Source of the DNA: Bradyrhizobium sp. 141
GTDB taxonomy: Bacteria; Pseudomonadota; Alphaproteobacteria; Rhizobiales; Xanthobacteraceae
NCBI RefSeq assembly: GCF_023074055.1
Contig: NZ_JADPKR010000015.1
Span: 1-32,420 of the forward strand
DNA: 32,420 nt
Reading direction: 5' to 3'
Shown here: positions 32,152-32,420 of the stretch, piece by piece
Numbering within the stretch: the first letter of the stretch is position 1
Layout of the letters: each line of letters starts with the position of its first letter
Translations under genes and position numbers: made by a program
Notes under the pieces: generated by a model
Database searches by the model: none
What the model was told of the DNA's origin: nothing
The model's input: the letters and a program-made list of their open reading frames with translations, nothing else

Positions 32152-32420
32152 AATGTTGCGGTGGGCCGATAGCCAATGAGATGATGTCCGCCCATCCAAC
32201 ACCGTCATCCTGAGGCGCCGAAGCGTAGCGGCGCAATTGCGCCGCTGGGCGGAGACCTCGAAGGATGGACGGCCCGGCTTGCAGCGCGGCCGCTCATCCT
32301 TCGAGGCTCCTCGTGCGCTGCTTCGCATCGCAAGCCTCGCACCTCAGAGGCTGTGAATCTATGTGATTTGGCGCGTTTCCGTTTGCCGAACGGTGAGCCG
32401 AATGATTCTCTGCTTTCAAA
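32152..32420. other. Intergenic region at the window end
   Basis: No gene is seen. A long repeat occupies 32203-32350 and is annotated separately. The last ~70 bases are plain intergenic DNA with no motif I can support. Confidence 0.5.
32203..32350. repeat. Palindromic intergenic repeat, TCATCCTGAGG family
   Basis: It begins CGTCATCCTGAGGCGCCG, holds a hairpin GCGGCGCAATTGCGCCGC, then ACCTCGAAGGATGGACGGCC. The other half, CGGCCGCTCATCCTTCGAGGCTCCTCG...CACCTCAGAGG, is in inverted orientation. TCATCCT...TCGAAGGATG are the same landmarks as in the copy at 7443-7560. Confidence 0.75.

Noticed and set aside
1..32420. CRISPR array, tRNA, rRNA, transposase or phage genes
   Set aside because: I looked for regular direct repeats with spacers, cloverleaf-like sequences, and transposase or integrase motifs and saw none; the repeats present are isolated palindromes.

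Overview
The window is high-GC alphaproteobacterial chromosome, most likely Bradyrhizobium or a close relative. This rests on the gene set (an ndvA-type glucan exporter, an ispH-thrB-rnhA operon, a DUF1013/TrcR regulator, a stand-alone hisE), on GC-rich third positions, and on palindromic intergenic repeats of kinds familiar from Bradyrhizobium genomes. I see no rRNA, tRNA, CRISPR array, phage gene or transposase. The region looks like core or stable chromosome rather than a mobile island.

Layout. 1-2.7 kb: a membrane protein of unknown function and a CPA1 Na+/H+ antiporter, both on minus. 2.7-5.1 kb: two consecutive exported proteins that each join TPR repeats to a C-terminal LprI-like (DUF1311) domain. 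5.5-8.1 kb: propionyl-CoA synthetase, a small lipoprotein and a DUF6494 protein. 8.2-8.9 kb: the TrcR/DUF1013 regulator on minus. 9.2-11.6 kb: ispH-thrB-rnhA, a tight operon. 11.7-14.6 kb (minus): 1-Cys peroxiredoxin, a DUF924 protein and a long-chain acyl-CoA ligase. 14.8-19.4 kb (minus): a D,D-carboxypeptidase with a Lys/Ala/Pro tail, the NdvA exporter and an orphan solute-binding protein. 19.6-21.9 kb (plus): a small Gly/Tyr-rich secreted protein, a HisE-like enzyme, a VTT-domain membrane protein and a six-Cys secreted protein. 21.9-28.4 kb: aspartate ammonia-lyase, then two nitronate-monooxygenase paralogues bracketing a thioesterase and an acyl-CoA ligase. 28.5-30.4 kb: an 82-aa protein behind a full CtrA consensus box, then two membrane-anchored low-complexity proteins. 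30.4-32.0 kb (minus): a winged-helix/TolB-like/TPR one-component regulator.

How the genes work together. Acyl-CoA metabolism recurs (three acyl-CoA synthetases, a thioesterase, two NMO-family flavoproteins). Envelope biology is the second theme (carboxypeptidase, glucan exporter, LprI-domain proteins, lipoprotein, antiporter). No single known multi-gene system spans the window.

The observations most worth following up are: the tandem TPR-LprI proteins; an NMO paralogue whose family active-site His is Gln; the CtrA box before an uncharacterised 82-aa gene; an unlisted 32-aa single-pass membrane protein with a good ribosome binding site; a possible Cys-containing 38-aa peptide divergent from the regulator; and the unusual density of distinct palindromic repeats.
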